A DNA stretch of 64,000 bases, from the NCBI GenBank assembly GCA_951230915.1, contig OX579641.1:7130001-7194000 (forward strand). Direction: 5' to 3'. The notes under the pieces were generated by a model that saw only the letters and a program-made list of their open reading frames with translations, made no database searches and was not told the DNA's origin. Numbering within the stretch: position 1 is the first letter of the stretch; each line of letters starts with the position of its first letter. The translations under genes and the position numbers were made by a program. This stretch comes from Antitrichia curtipendula (Eukaryota; Streptophyta; Bryopsida; Hypnales; Leucodontaceae). Shown in pieces: positions 1-12,718 of this stretch.

Positions 1-3000
1 TACGAGTCCAATTGGGAGTGACGACGACGTCGAAATTGGCGTCCAAGGACTCGTTCACGAATGGCTATGGCAATTCCTGGAAGCTCAGGCTGCGGCCGAC
101 GAGGATGGTGTCGTTGAGGACTCCTGTTGCTGCGCTTGAGAACTTGATTCCTCTCGTCGATGGAGTGAGTCGTCGTCTTCTTCTTCGTGCACGTGGAGAC
201 CATTTTCTCGCACATTCTGCCGTTTTCTTGCTGCGATGGGTTCGGGCTTGTCAATATTCGGTGGTGCAATTGTGATTGTTTGGGGCATTTCAAGTTTCGG
301 TGGTGAAATTGTTGGTCGGTAGGCATGCGCAGCCTCAGCAATCGTTATGTTGTTGCGTTTCTGCGGAGGTTTAGCTTGGAAGGATGTGCGAGTGCACTGG
401 CAGGCTTCAAGTTTGGTAATTAGGGTTAGTGGTTAAAAGCGAACGAATAAGTTTTCCTTGATGTCACAGCCATGATATTCTTGATGCGTCGATTCTAGCT
501 GTCCGTTAGGATGATGTAAGGTAGAACAGGATTTTTGATGGGATTAGTGCATGGAGAGACGGTTCTTCTTGCACATTCGTGTCCTTTTCTCGCGATTTTG
601 GTGGGAATGTCCATTTTCGGTGGTGAAATTGCTGTCTGTAGACATCCCCAATCGTTCTGTTGTTGCTTTCTACGAGCTTGGACACATTTTGCAACTATAC
701 TGGCAGGGTTCAAATTGGATAATGAAGGCAAACAACTAGACCGGCACTAGTAATTGGCACAGCCTTGACATCTTCTATTCATGCCAATGATGATAATGAA
801 GTTAGAGGAGGATATAATGGGAGTACTGCATTGAGAATAGGGCTTTAAATTTTTTAACAACACCTCGGTCGAGTTATATAGCGTCATGAATTTGGATTAC
901 TTCGAACTTCAACAATTCACAACTTGTCCATACAGTATTCAAATAACACATATTTTTCGCCTTAGAAATCGGGACAAGACACACAAACAAAATATTCATC
1001 CTAATAATAGAAGCCAATCAAACATCTGAAAGCCACGAGAGTGGGTAATCTACCTTAATAAAGTAGTAAGTTCTGATCCCGAGACTAGATTAACCTTGAA
1101 CCATAAGTATTGCGTCTTTGATGTATTGCGTCTAAGTTAGCATCTTTGCATGTGGTAGGACCTAGAACTTGATCTCATTAGTTACAAGTCACATGTTTGG
1201 GTGACACTTGCATTTGTAAATTGGTGACTTTTCGATGCATGGGACAGGGACCTCACACAAATGGGTCCTTGCCTTGAGTGCAGTTGCTTCTCTTGCTAAT
1301 CACATGAGATACCATTACGGTAGTTATTTTGCTTGACAAGTTATAGTGATGGTGAAGCGCAGACTGCAATGGAGCATGGGAAGGAATGGCCGCAATTGTT
1401 AGCCTTGGTAGCAGATGGTAGTTCAGCAGATTGGCTGGGTAACACTTTATACTCAGCAGGCCAGAATGCTAACTCTCTGGTTCAAGGTCAACTGCAAGGC
1501 TCTTTATCACCAGCCAGGTTTGTTCCCTATTATAAACCTTACTCACTAGCCTTTAAACTCCTGCAACTGACCCAATATTTCGTTTCTTAGTAGAATATTC
1601 GATCATGGTGGTCTAAGCTAGTGATAATGTTTGCATGTGGCTTCCACGTATGATTGCGTGAGGTTTTGGGATAACATTGAAGATGTCTGGGGTGCTTGTC
1701 AGTGTGGCAATTATATTTGGTGCAGGACTCGTAACAAGCCTCTCGCCGTGTACGTTGAGTGTTCTGCCTCTCACGCTTGGCTACATTGGTATGACTATCC
1801 CTCCACTGTCGCACATTCATGGCCATGCTAGATTACACTCCGTGTTAGATCGTGATCAACTGTTCCCAACTGTTGTGAACCTTCTATTGCAGTATGTTCA
1901 GTCTTGAACTGGTAGAAGTCTGATATCCAGTCGTTTGTCTCTTCCTCTATTTAAAATGGTACCTCTAGAGAATTGACATATGCTGATGGTGGGTCTTCTA
2001 GTAAGCAACTGATGTGAATCTGACTATTATTACATTTGGGGGTTGTGATAGAGAGGCAGCATCTTACATTAGGTCGTGGTTGTAAATGTAGGAGCGTCTG
2101 GGGGAGGAAAAAATCGCACGCAGGTGACTATGAAACTTCACACCCTCATCACAATCAGTGGATGACATTGTGGTTATCTAGGAAACCATGTTTGACCGTT
2201 TCGATTTATTACTTGGATACGGTTCAAATAAACAACAGCGTCTTCTCTGATTGATGTTTTTGTGCACGAAAGAATAATTGTGATCCCTGAATTCTATCCT
2301 GAGTTCTATTCTGTTCCCTAGAAGTTGACCATCTATGTGTCCAGAGATCATACACTTGTTAAGATTCAGAGTCTGTCAACTTGCAAAATTAAAGTTCTCC
2401 AAAGGGTTGTACTACAGGGAATGCAGGGAATTATGAGTCTTGGGGATCAATTGACGAAGGAATTTCTTCTAATGGCATATGAAACATCATGGGTTCTGTT
2501 AGTGGCTTCGTAGTTCTTTGTATGCTCAAAAGCTCACATACTGTTCGCGTATGTATGCAGCTGTTTGTCGATTCATTGGCATTCTCCTTAGGGCTGGCAA
2601 CCACACTTGCAGTGCTGGGTATCGGAGCATCTTTAGCAGGAAAGGCTTATGGTCAAATAGGACAAGGGATTCCAATTGCTGTTTCGGTCGTAGCAATGAT
2701 TATGGGCTTGAATCTTCTGGAGGTGAGGTTCTTTAACTTACTTCTGTTGCCGTAGTGCACTTACAGTATGTTATATCTTTTTGTTCGCTTAGGTTGCTGT
2801 TTGAGAATGGATATCTTGAAAGCCACAGCTGGTGGCAGGTCGAAGGCTATGAAAGAGGTATCTCATTTTCTATACTCTCCTTTTTGATTTGAACTGAATG
2901 GAGCCGATGTGTGTTTTGGCAGATCATTGAACTTCAATTTCCGTCCTTTTTTGGAAACTTTGACGCACGGAAAGCTGCAGCTTCCCTTCCTCCAAGTGCG

Positions 3001-4827
3001 TGTTATCTTCTTCTAAACCAATTCTAATGTATTGCTGTGATGTAATGTATTTTTGTTTTCGCTGGGGTGACTCCAAGAGTTAGACTGAAGTCCCAATTCT
3101 GGCGAATTTTTCATATTTTCTTGTTATTTGGGTAGCTACAGTACACGGTTTGGCAATTTACAACAGAATTTCAACAAATTTGATGATGTGGATGAGTACT
3201 CACATTTCCCTTGTTAACCCCTAAAGTCCCATTGTCTCCTCGGGGAACAAAATGAATTTCAGACAGAGGACAAAATGGATTTCGGATAGGTTCCTATGAG
3301 CTCTGCTAATAAATAAATAAAACTGCTCTTTGCACTAGAAATGGCAGTTTTGAGTGGGTTTTGATAAAAAAAAATCAACCGTAGGCTTGTTACTAGACCA
3401 ATATGAACTGCTGTTGATAACTTGAACTTGAACTGATATCTCGTTGATTTAGTGATGGTTTGTTGAAGTTATTTTTGTTTCAAAATTCTGATGTAATTAT
3501 TGGCGTCAGGTGCTCAAGCATACTTGGCAGGTCTTACTTTTGCGTTGGCAGCGTCTCCTTGCAGCACGCCTGTCCTTGCCTCCCTGTTAGCCTACGTGGC
3601 CTCGTCTCAGGTCTGACTCTCTTCATTTGGAGGAGTTGCATAGATAGGCCGCTTCTCTTTTCTGTATCCTTGATGAAGGACCCCTTTAATATCTTGTTCA
3701 GTGACTGTTACATTGCCTTAAATAGGGTGTTTTCCAAACTGCTCTGCTTTTCCGTGAATGGTGAGTGCTGCAGCTAAGCAGTTCACATATGTAACAGGAT
3801 CCCTTGGTCGGAGGTAGCCTGCTCCTGGCTTACACAACTGGCTACGTAGCGCCTTTGCTGGTGGCAGCATCGTTTGCTGGCGCTCTCCAGGTAGACAGAA
3901 AAGTCGAACCAGTGATTTGAAATTGCCATGAAGAGACAAACTTGGAATGATACGCCTAGGAGCTAGAGTCCTGTCACTCCGAGAGTCCGTTGTGCTTCTT
4001 CTTAAATGCAGATCTTGTTTTGAAAGAATGTAAGCATTTTGTTAGGGTGATATGCCAATTCAAGCTGAACTTGCACTCGTAATTTGATAAATGAATCGGC
4101 AGTGATCACGAAAACGACTTTGATCAATAGACATCTCATAAGCTTATCCTCCTTAAGCGTCCTTCTTTCTAAACCCTTGATCAAGCATCATTGAATACGA
4201 TCCTAACATTAAGCTTATGCCTGATTACTTGGAAGTGCAGTCTTGTATGGAAATACATCCTTGCCATTCCCGCTGCTTGGCATGTTATTTTTCATAATGA
4301 AGCTCTACTCTCACATTACGCAGTCCAGAAACACAGAAACACAGATTGTCAAAGTAAAGGTGGAGGCTTTACAATTAATGTATTAGATTTTAGTGTTATG
4401 TCATTGTGCTCAATATTTTCAAGACCTTTTGCGCATTAATGGCTCTGCTTATGCGGTGCTTGACTGTTTCTGGTGTGAATGCAGCAACTCATGTCCATGC
4501 GCAAATATTCTTCGTGGATTAATCCGACCAGGTACTCATTTATGTACTCATTTATGTTCTTCATCCTTTCGTATTAGTGATCAACTGTCTTATTCTTTAA
4601 TTGATGTAGTCCAATTTGCTCCAATTGCTCTACTACCTGTTCTTTTCTACTAACTTATCGCTACCTAAATATAAGTCATTCATGGTTCATTATGAATTTT
4701 CAAATTTCTAATGGATTTACACAAACAATGGTGTGGTGGGTACAGCGGAGCGCTGTTGCTAGGAGGAGGATTGTACTCTTTTCTGACTCGCTCGTTCCCG
4801 GAGACTTCTATGACCATGATGATGTAG
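1..4827 (+). CDS. CCDA: CcdA-like thylakoid thiol-disulfide transporter (5' partial, multi-exon)
   Basis: Spliced gene for a DsbD/CcdA-family membrane protein. The plastid member moves reducing equivalents from stromal thioredoxin across the thylakoid membrane to lumenal HCF164-type proteins for cytochrome c/b6f assembly. Exons I can join in phase: 1-164, 1363-1517, 1703-1788, 2092-2123, 2561-2722, 2923-2995, 3510-3610, 3798-3890, 4485-4531, 4746-4827 (TAG). From base 3 they give 993 nt, exactly 331 codons. The first exon is rich in Ser, Thr and Arg, as in a transit peptide, and runs off the window, so the start codon is not seen. Both redox-active cysteines are present, in [19 protein letters not shown] and in [11 protein letters not shown], and the [10 protein letters not shown] loop and C-terminal [14 protein letters not shown] also match the family. 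All introns start GT and end AG. The 5' edge of exon 2 (1363) is the least certain; a further small exon between 165 and 1362 is possible. The product is similar in length to the Arabidopsis protein. Confidence 0.93.
187..740. repeat. Imperfect direct duplication in CcdA intron 1
   Basis: About 190-250 bases near 187-435 recur imperfectly at about 555-740. Shared blocks in the same order include TTTCTCGC, TTTCGGTGGTGAAATTG, CAATCGTT(A/C)TGTTGTTGC and ACTGGCAGG followed by TTCAA(G/A)TTGG. The TTCGGTGGTG block occurs three times (near 258, 296 and 613), so an inner short duplication preceded the larger one. No open coding exon is evident in either copy. It lies wholly inside the first intron. 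Confidence 0.6.
3218..3376 (+). mobile_element. TTAA-type miniature element, family A, 3'-truncated, in CcdA intron
   Basis: Starts TTAA|CCCCTAAAGTCCC at 3214 and contains the family A subterminal blocks (CTCCTCGGGGAAC, GGTTCCTATGAGCTC, then AAATGGCAGTTTTGAGTG). The same blocks in the same order begin and end the intact element at 24446-25357. The middle is deleted and the terminal CTTTAGGGGTTAA is missing, so this is an internally deleted, 3'-truncated copy. It sits in the intron between the exons ending 2995 and starting 3510. Confidence 0.65.
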
Positions 4828-6939
4828 ACAGATCCTTACATACAAGTCCAATTTCTTTTGTGCGGGCACAGAACTTGGATCTTAGTCATCTGTTTGAAAT
4901 CTAAAATTCGTTGAAACGTCAGATTCAGATTTCTCAAATGTTCTTTGAGGTAGAAGTCTTAATGAATGACTTGACTATCAGAATCCATAATTGTAGTAGC
5001 TCTCTCATGAAGCTCAGTCAAATAGTTGTAGATATTTTATGAAATGTTTGCTTAAACCTTTCATCCTCAGGTTGATCACAAGGTTGACTCACGGAAAACA
5101 TCAAAGCCAATTTGGGCGAAAGAGGGAGAAAATTCTATGAGGGAAAGTCAAAACCCTTGTTATACTTTGGCGTATTTACCAGCGTATTACCAAGATATAG
5201 GAGAGCTTTGGATCTACTATGTGTAAGTTATACTTTGTTAATATTGGTGAAAAAACATCTAAGATTTTCATTATAATATTGCAGTGCATATCATTTGGTA
5301 ATGTTTGTAATATGAAATCTAATATAGCAGTGGTGTTGGATTCCCTACCTTAGTTGTTTGGCCCTTAAGTTTCTTAATTCCATATATTCACCATTTCATA
5401 ACTCTTGGACTTTGGTTTTACATGTATATAGCACTAAAAAGAAAACTTGTTGACTTAGAGCCTAAATCTTGATTGTTGTAAGACTTTTTGACACATAACA
5501 TTTGGGAATCAAAAAGAACATTAACTATTCAACAATGAATTTCAGTTCCCATTTGAGTTTGTGCAATCAAAAAGATAATTTAATTTGAAGTGGTTTACTT
5601 ATCTTTGTTCACATGTGTGTATTGTGCATATGACTACATGGCCCAACTTTCTCTCTCTAGTCTATTGCCTTTTGTCTTTTAGGTTGTGTCAACTTTTCAA
5701 TGTCAATTTTTTGTACAGGCTTGACTTGTTGATCGAATTTTCAACATTTGACATCAACAAATATTCTACTTTGGGATATTGATTGTAAAGACTATCCAAC
5801 GCTTCTAAACAATGTTATGAAATGAAACTTAGGAATTAAATCTACACTCATAGTTGTTTTCTAATGCTAAAAGTCCTTAATAAAGGTGAAGAATTGTTGA
5901 GCCCTAATACAACCTAAAAGTGTCTCCACAAGTTTTTGAAGTAAAGATCAATGCCATAAATAATACAAAAATGTTGTTGGTACTGAAGTTCATCCAATTC
6001 TAGTCAATTAACCCTAGAACACCATGGAGGATAAAAGTATTCAATGCTCAGTTCAATAAATGACTTTCAAGATCCTTCTAGAAACATTGAAGAATGCACC
6101 TATTTAACTAGTAATTGGATGATTATTTGGTTGACTGCCTTGAGTTAGTGATAGATCTCATCCTTTCGAAGTTAAAGGACTGGCAACAATTACAATGTAC
6201 AGCTTCAAATAAGGAACAATCTTTGGCAGCTTTAGCTAACTAGACATAGTGATTGAACATTTATTGAATAAATTTTTTTTTATGCTCCCTTCAAGCTCTA
6301 CTAGCAATATGATTTTTCAAACAAAACTACACTATTTTGACTTAAAAAAGATGTTCTTAAAGAAATGGAGAGCCTTGAAACTAAAAAATTGCTTTAAAAT
6401 AGGAATACCTCATTATTAAGTATTTCAATATAAGGTTTAGTTAAGATTTTAGAATCTAAATGATTAAAGTTCTTAGTTGTGTTGCAATGAAGGCAAGACA
6501 CCTTAAAGTGTCTATACTAGATGTAACTATCTTTGGTGGTGGGGTGTAAACTTGCCAAAGACATTAAAGACCAAACTTGTAGGCTTAAGACTTTTATCAT
6601 AGTTCTATAACTACTATAACTATCTCCTTGTTCCATGGTGATTTGAAAGATTTGAAATCAATTTTGAGCACCAAAACTAGCTGACTATATCAAAATAGGG
6701 GTGCCATATCTTTGGTAAACAATATAATTGAACCATGTAGATATTCTTTTTTTTATTAAGATTAAAAGTCAAATAACTATAGAATATTTTTCCTTTAGCC
6801 ATTAATTGTGGAAGGTTTTTTTATGTACTTGTAGATTGAATTTTTGATTACTTTTTAAGCTTTTTGAAGAACAAGACAATTAGACATGTTAAAGTTACTT
6901 AGGAGTGGGAATGAAGTGTGAACCGAGACAAATAGGCAA
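4828..6939. other. Intergenic, AT-rich, nothing recognised
   Basis: 3' flank of the CcdA gene followed by AT-rich DNA. Only short ORFs in unrelated frames, with no recognisable protein similarity, inverted repeat or target-site pattern that I can support. Confidence 0.6.
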
Positions 6940-9190
6940 GTAGTTATCGAAATGACTAATAGTCCGCCAGTTGAGGTTAGTTATAGTCAGTTAAGGACTA
7001 ATAGACAAGGCAGTTAACACCCGGTTAGTTATAGCCAAGTAGGTACAAAGACTAATCGACTTTCGTTTTTCCTCTCTCTCTCAAGTTTGTAGTGATTGCT
7101 TGCTTCTTGTCTAATGTATCCATGTATTTCTTCAATATAACTTTGTCTATTCGTCTAATGCTTTTGTAGCCAGGGATTGGCTTTGTTTATTTGTTGTTTT
7201 GTGTAATTGCCAAGGATTCGCATTGCTTTCATGTTCTTTTTGTGAGACTATTAGTCAAGAGCTATTAAGTCCGTAACTTTTGTCAATTGATCTCTTGATT
7301 GTGTTAAGGCAGCTAGTGATTGGTGTGCCAATTGTTGTTCATTTTGTTTGAGTCCAATAGACGAGAGTAGAGAGCTAATTGTTGTGTCAAATAGACTTTA
7401 ATTGTTTAAGTTGTAATAGCCAGTGAGTGGTATTACCAAGAACTTTGGAAAAGGTAGCCAGGGATTGGTGCTTCCTCAATTTTAATGTTAAGTCAAGTAG
7501 TCGGAACTCAATTTACCTTGGAGCATATTGGAGGACAAATGGCCAATGGAGCTGGAGCATTTGTTGTTGAATGGACTGTGATCAAAGTGCAAGATCAAGC
7601 ATTGCAAAGCTGCGGAGGAGGAAGCTAGAAGACCAATAGACGGTAAGTGACCTTAACTACAATTGATAATTTATTCATTTTAATTGCTTCTTTAGTCTGT
7701 CTAATTGACGACGTATAATTTTGATAACGTTGCATTAATACTGTGAGAGTATGTATGACAAATGATCAAGCGTTTGTTCTTTTTAATTACCAGCAAGTGG
7801 TAAGATTAACGTTCAGGTCTAATAGCCAGTCAGTGGTTGAGGTCTATATGTGTGTTTGATTTTGATTCAAACAAATTGATAGATGAATAATATTTGAAAT
7901 ATGAACTAAGCCAGTGATTGGCAGTTTGTAATTTGTGATTGTTAAATCAGTCAAATTATAAAAGCTAGTTAAGCTTTAAAATTAACAATGTTAATTAGTG
8001 CATGCTAGGATAATATTGATCATTTTGATAACAGTTCTTAGAAGAAACTGTAATTAGAAGACAAATAGTCTATGAGATAATTGTCAATAATTTGGAAAGT
8101 ATTACGATCGATGTTTGTTTTCTGTGGTTGTGGAACTAATAGTCTTAATGGAAATAATTAATGAACGTCAACTTGTCTGAACAGTGTGTGTTATGTTTCA
8201 ATTGTAATGAAATGAAAACTTTTGTATTCTTAAGGTTGAATGTGTCAAATGGACAATGGCTTTGGATGTCGTTGTAGTCAAATTGTCTGTGGAAATTTAC
8301 GTTAACATGACTTACGGTTATAACAAAATTAAAGTAAGACAATTGGTCAAAGAATTGTATTTGAATTGAGATGATCAATTGCCTAGTGGTGTGAGATCAA
8401 TAAGTGCAGGTACAAGAAGCGTAATCTTATGTTATAGAATAAAATCTCTGTGTAACTGTTGTGATTTGATGTGGAAACCTAGCCAATTTGACAACTCGAT
8501 ATAAATAGAATTTTTGTATATCTTTCTTGCTAACTTTGTGTGGGAATTTAGACAAATTGACCATTTATTGGTAATAGTTAGTAGTAGTTAGTACATTAGT
8601 ATAGGAGACTATTTGATTAAGCAACATTTAGCAATCATGTTAAATTGTAAATGTGCACTGTGGGACTTGGTCCCATTGACATACTATAAGCTGTGGAGCT
8701 CGAAGAAAGAATCAAAATGACTATTTGTCTTGAACTGAAGGATTCAATTCTTACCTTTGCATACTGTGCATACTGTACTGAGACCAATTGACCTTACTGT
8801 TGTGATATTTGCATACCTGCATTTTTAGCAATTAGGCTAATAAAATAGTCACTGAGATCAATTGACAATCCATTAAAATCAAAGAAGTAATTAAAGAGGA
8901 TGGATTTATACAAATATGTATTGTGGGTTTGATTAGGTCGATAGAACAAGAGCCATGATTATTTGACATACCCAGACTATTTGACATTAGAATTCTAGTA
9001 CAAGACCGTAATTGTAGGTCTATAGAAATTTTCATGGGTAATGGACTGCTATTCGTATAGGTTAGGACAATAAATACATTTATACCATACAAATACACAA
9101 ATAATGAAATTTTAATCCATTTATTGAGTGATAAATCCTACGTAAAAGTGACCTTAGATACAAAACGATAGACTAATTGACTACTCCCTC
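6940..9190. repeat. Region dense in short degenerate motifs (AATAGAC/CAATTGAC and CCAGTGATTGG types)
   Basis: Two short motif types recur. One is CCAGNGATTGG-like: AGCCAGGGATTGG at about 7170 and 7456, AGCTAGTGATTGG at 7310, AGCCAGTGAGTGG at 7418, AGCCAGTCAGTGG at 7825, GCCAGTGATTGG at 7911. The other is AATAGAC/CTATTTGAC/CAATTGAC-like, near 7002, 7354, 7392, 7640, 7702, 8607, 8785, 8865, 8963, 8979 and 9171. No tandem period, no terminal repeat and no coding ORF was found. It may be a decayed transposon with subterminal binding motifs, but that is inference. Confidence 0.4.
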
Positions 9191-12100
9191 AAATTAAAGA
9201 ACCACCACTAAGAATTTCTTTGGGTTTTGTTCTCAAGTAAAATTTATGCTACAATACTTAATATTTATGTAACTTTTATAAGTATAAGGAATTTAGATAG
9301 AGCTTGATTCCGGAGTAAACTCAATTCTTCCATGTTGCTCAAACTATAGACATGCTAATAGAATTATTTGTTTAAGATGAAGGATATTTTCAAGGAAATT
9401 TTCTTAAGGAAAACAACTCTAAAGACAATAATTTATGTACAAATATTCTTCATTTGTCATTAAGAATTTGTGCAAATTTAATCTAAATTTCAGTAGATTA
9501 AGATTTTTTTCTCTCTATAAAACTATTTAAGAAGTGGTAATGGTGTGGTTTGTTTTATAGGATAGTAGTTGATGGCTAGTCTGCTTTGTCTTATTGTCCA
9601 TATATCATGCCTAAGCACTTAAACCTATTTCTCTCCATATTTCAAGGCTAAAAAAAATTATAAACTATTAAATAGTGAGGAATTAAACAAGTGATTTAGA
9701 TTATATAAAAAAATATTGTAAGAGATAGGGGACACCTCATAAAGTTTGACTACCAAAATGACAATCTTGATTAAACCTTCTTTATTACAAAAGACCCCTT
9801 GGATTACTCTTCTAATATTTAAGAACCCCTCCCTCTCTATAAAACATGTGTATTTTAAAAGGGGGGTATGTCATTCTTGAATTTTAATCCATCTTATCAC
9901 TAATTTTTCTAGTGGTGTCATTAAAAATCATCTTAGGCATATTTATATTTTTTCATTAAAAAATATATATCCAACAATATATATATAAGAATTAGTTTTT
10001 CAATAGGACTAGATTTCAAGTAATTGAACAAACTGCAAAGTCTAGGATAAACATAAGCACCTTTTACTACAAACTACTATGTACAAACCATTGCACAACC
10101 ATAAGCCCCCTTACATAGAATTTGGAATGAATAACAAATGCGAGACCCAAATGAATCATAAACAATTAACAAGATGGAGCACATTTTAAATAAATCAAAT
10201 ACATAGTCAACTCACAAGTACAAAACTAATTCTCCTATTTAAGTTACATTTGGTGAAAATAATCACATTTTATTGGATTGTTTTTTGGGCTTGATTTTAT
10301 TAAAATTTATTAATGCTTGTTAATACATCATAAATTTAACAAATTTCAATAAGTTCTAACAACAATCAGTCTAAATGGAAAATAAGAAATTTAACCAAAA
10401 ATTAATTAATTTTTTGTTAAATTTAATTAAATTTAATAGTTTTTAATAAGTATTAAATTTTTTTAATATAATCAAACAAAAAAAGGCAAGAAAGCAATTC
10501 AACAAAATAAAATCTCACCAATTATAACTTAAATAAGAGAGGTGATTATGTACTATTGAATTGAAGCACTACTAAAAGACAAAACATGCACAACCAAAAC
10601 CAACATAAATATATTGAAACAATCTAAACATGATCAAGGTTTAGCTCACTCAGACATTCAGACATACACCTACATAAGCGTGCACTTGCATTAGTAGAAA
10701 ACAATGTTTTAAGCAACATGTTTGAATCAATACAAAACACAACCAAATCAATACAATTATGATACTTTATGTCTAAATCAAGTTGTTTGAAGCAACAAAA
10801 CATGTTGATTTGGACACTATTTTCTATTGGTGATGTTATAACATACAAATAACTAACAACATTGGCTTATGTGACAAAAACAAGAAAACTATAAGCATCA
10901 TGAATCCTAAAACCATTCATCAATAAGCATAAAGACTAAAAATCAACAAGGCAAAGACTGAACACCAACAATTAAAACACCTACATATTGTATGGAAAAA
11001 AATTGCAAATATAAATTGACAAAAAAAACTCAATACAAGCAAATACATAGCACATAGAGTATCACATTGTAATTACAATGAATTATTAGGGTTTAGAGTT
11101 TCTAATTCAATAGCTTACAATTTCAAGCTCTAACTCCTAATTAAACCTCCATATTGGAATTGATGTACAAACCATAAGCTATTGAAATTAACATCCAAGT
11201 AGAAGACAAAAACCATTTGCACAAAATATAAACCAAGGGAGAAAAAGCTAAGCAAAGGGAGAAAAATCCTAGAAAAATAAGTTTGCTCCTCAAAGGATGA
11301 AAGAACTTTAATCTTCATCTTTACTTGTAGAAGCCTAGAAGACACCTTTGAGAGCAACACATGAATTGTGATCAAAGTGGATAGCAACAATGCTTTTTCC
11401 CATTTGTCAACGAATTTTCATTGAAAGAGGGCTTTATCCTATGTCATAAAGGTAAGCATTCTATGACAAATTTTTTGAATACCCAATAAATGACATTGTA
11501 CTCAAAATGATTTTGGAATATTTAACACATAATTTACAAAATTAATAAAATGGATCATATGGCATTATTTTCAATACAATAATTTAAATTCAAAATCTAC
11601 AAGTTTGGAGCATTCTTTTGGGCTTCATATAGAACTTATGTTTTGAGATGTCTACTTGGGCTAAAGTTCAAACCAGTTGTTCAAGAATTCCACTTATTTT
11701 ATATGTTCTTTACTAAATCACATGTTAATTGCTTAGAAAGTTGGCCTTCTAAAATAAATTTTCACCAATTTTTGAGGTATTTTTACAGTACTTTGATTGG
11801 CTTCAAAAGTAGAAAAAAACAATAATATAGCTCAATAATGAACCTATGTATAAGATATTCAAAAACATATTTTTGAGTTTCCTAAAGACAAATGTGTTAC
11901 ATGTTATGTGGTTCTGATTTTGAAAAAAATGTGTTGTTTTCTAATTTTCCTTACAATTTTTATACTTGAATAGCATGATCTTTAAGTGTTTCAAATCAAC
12001 TTTTGAAAGACTTCTACAAATGAAATAGGAAGATAAGCATTAGAGATGAAATTAAAATGTTCATGATCTTGAGAAAAATTTAGTACTATTCAATAATTCT

Positions 12101-12718
12101 AAAAGGCATCCTACTTCAATAAACATCCATTTTTTTGTATCAAGTTTGTTGTATGTGACTAAAAAATTAAAATTGAAACTCCACAAGACCGTTTTATGTT
12201 TCTTTGAATCCAAGGCAAATAAATAACACGAAGACACTTTAAGAAATGAGTTTCTCTTGGTTTCTTGAAAGTACTTTAGAAAGTGACATGAAACAAATAC
12301 ATTACCATGCTTGCATCCAAATGATATTAATATGAATAAATATACATGTAACAAAGTTTTTTAATGTAGATAATGAAAATAATAATAATATTAAATTTTT
12401 ATTTATTTTTAAACTATATTAAATATTTTTAGTTTTTGGTATAAAACGTTGTTAATTGAAGTGTGACCTAATCAAGATGTCAAAACAATACAAAACATCT
12501 AAATCAACAAAATTATGTTCAAAATGTCCAATGTTCAAAATGTCTAAATCAAGACATTAGAATCATTTGAACATTGTTGATTTGGACATTGTTTTTCTAG
12601 GTGAATGAAATACAAAATGTATATATCAACTTGACAGATTTGCTAATGTGGACATTATTTTCGATATGAATTATTGCATGCACTAGTAGCATGTGTCTCA
12701 TTTTAAGCATACAAATGC
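9191..12718. other. Intergenic, AT-rich, no gene recognised
   Basis: Very AT-rich sequence with poly-A/T runs. Short related blocks with GTTGATTTGGACA occur near 10803-10820 and 12580-12600, each next to a TGTCTAAATCAA-type sequence on the opposite arm, hinting at an old dispersed repeat. No credible coding region. Confidence 0.5.

Noticed and set aside
6890..7640. Solo LTR of a retrotransposon
   Set aside because: Some LTR-like flavour (TATA-like and CT-rich stretches) but no TG...CA ends, no target duplication and no primer-binding site could be shown.
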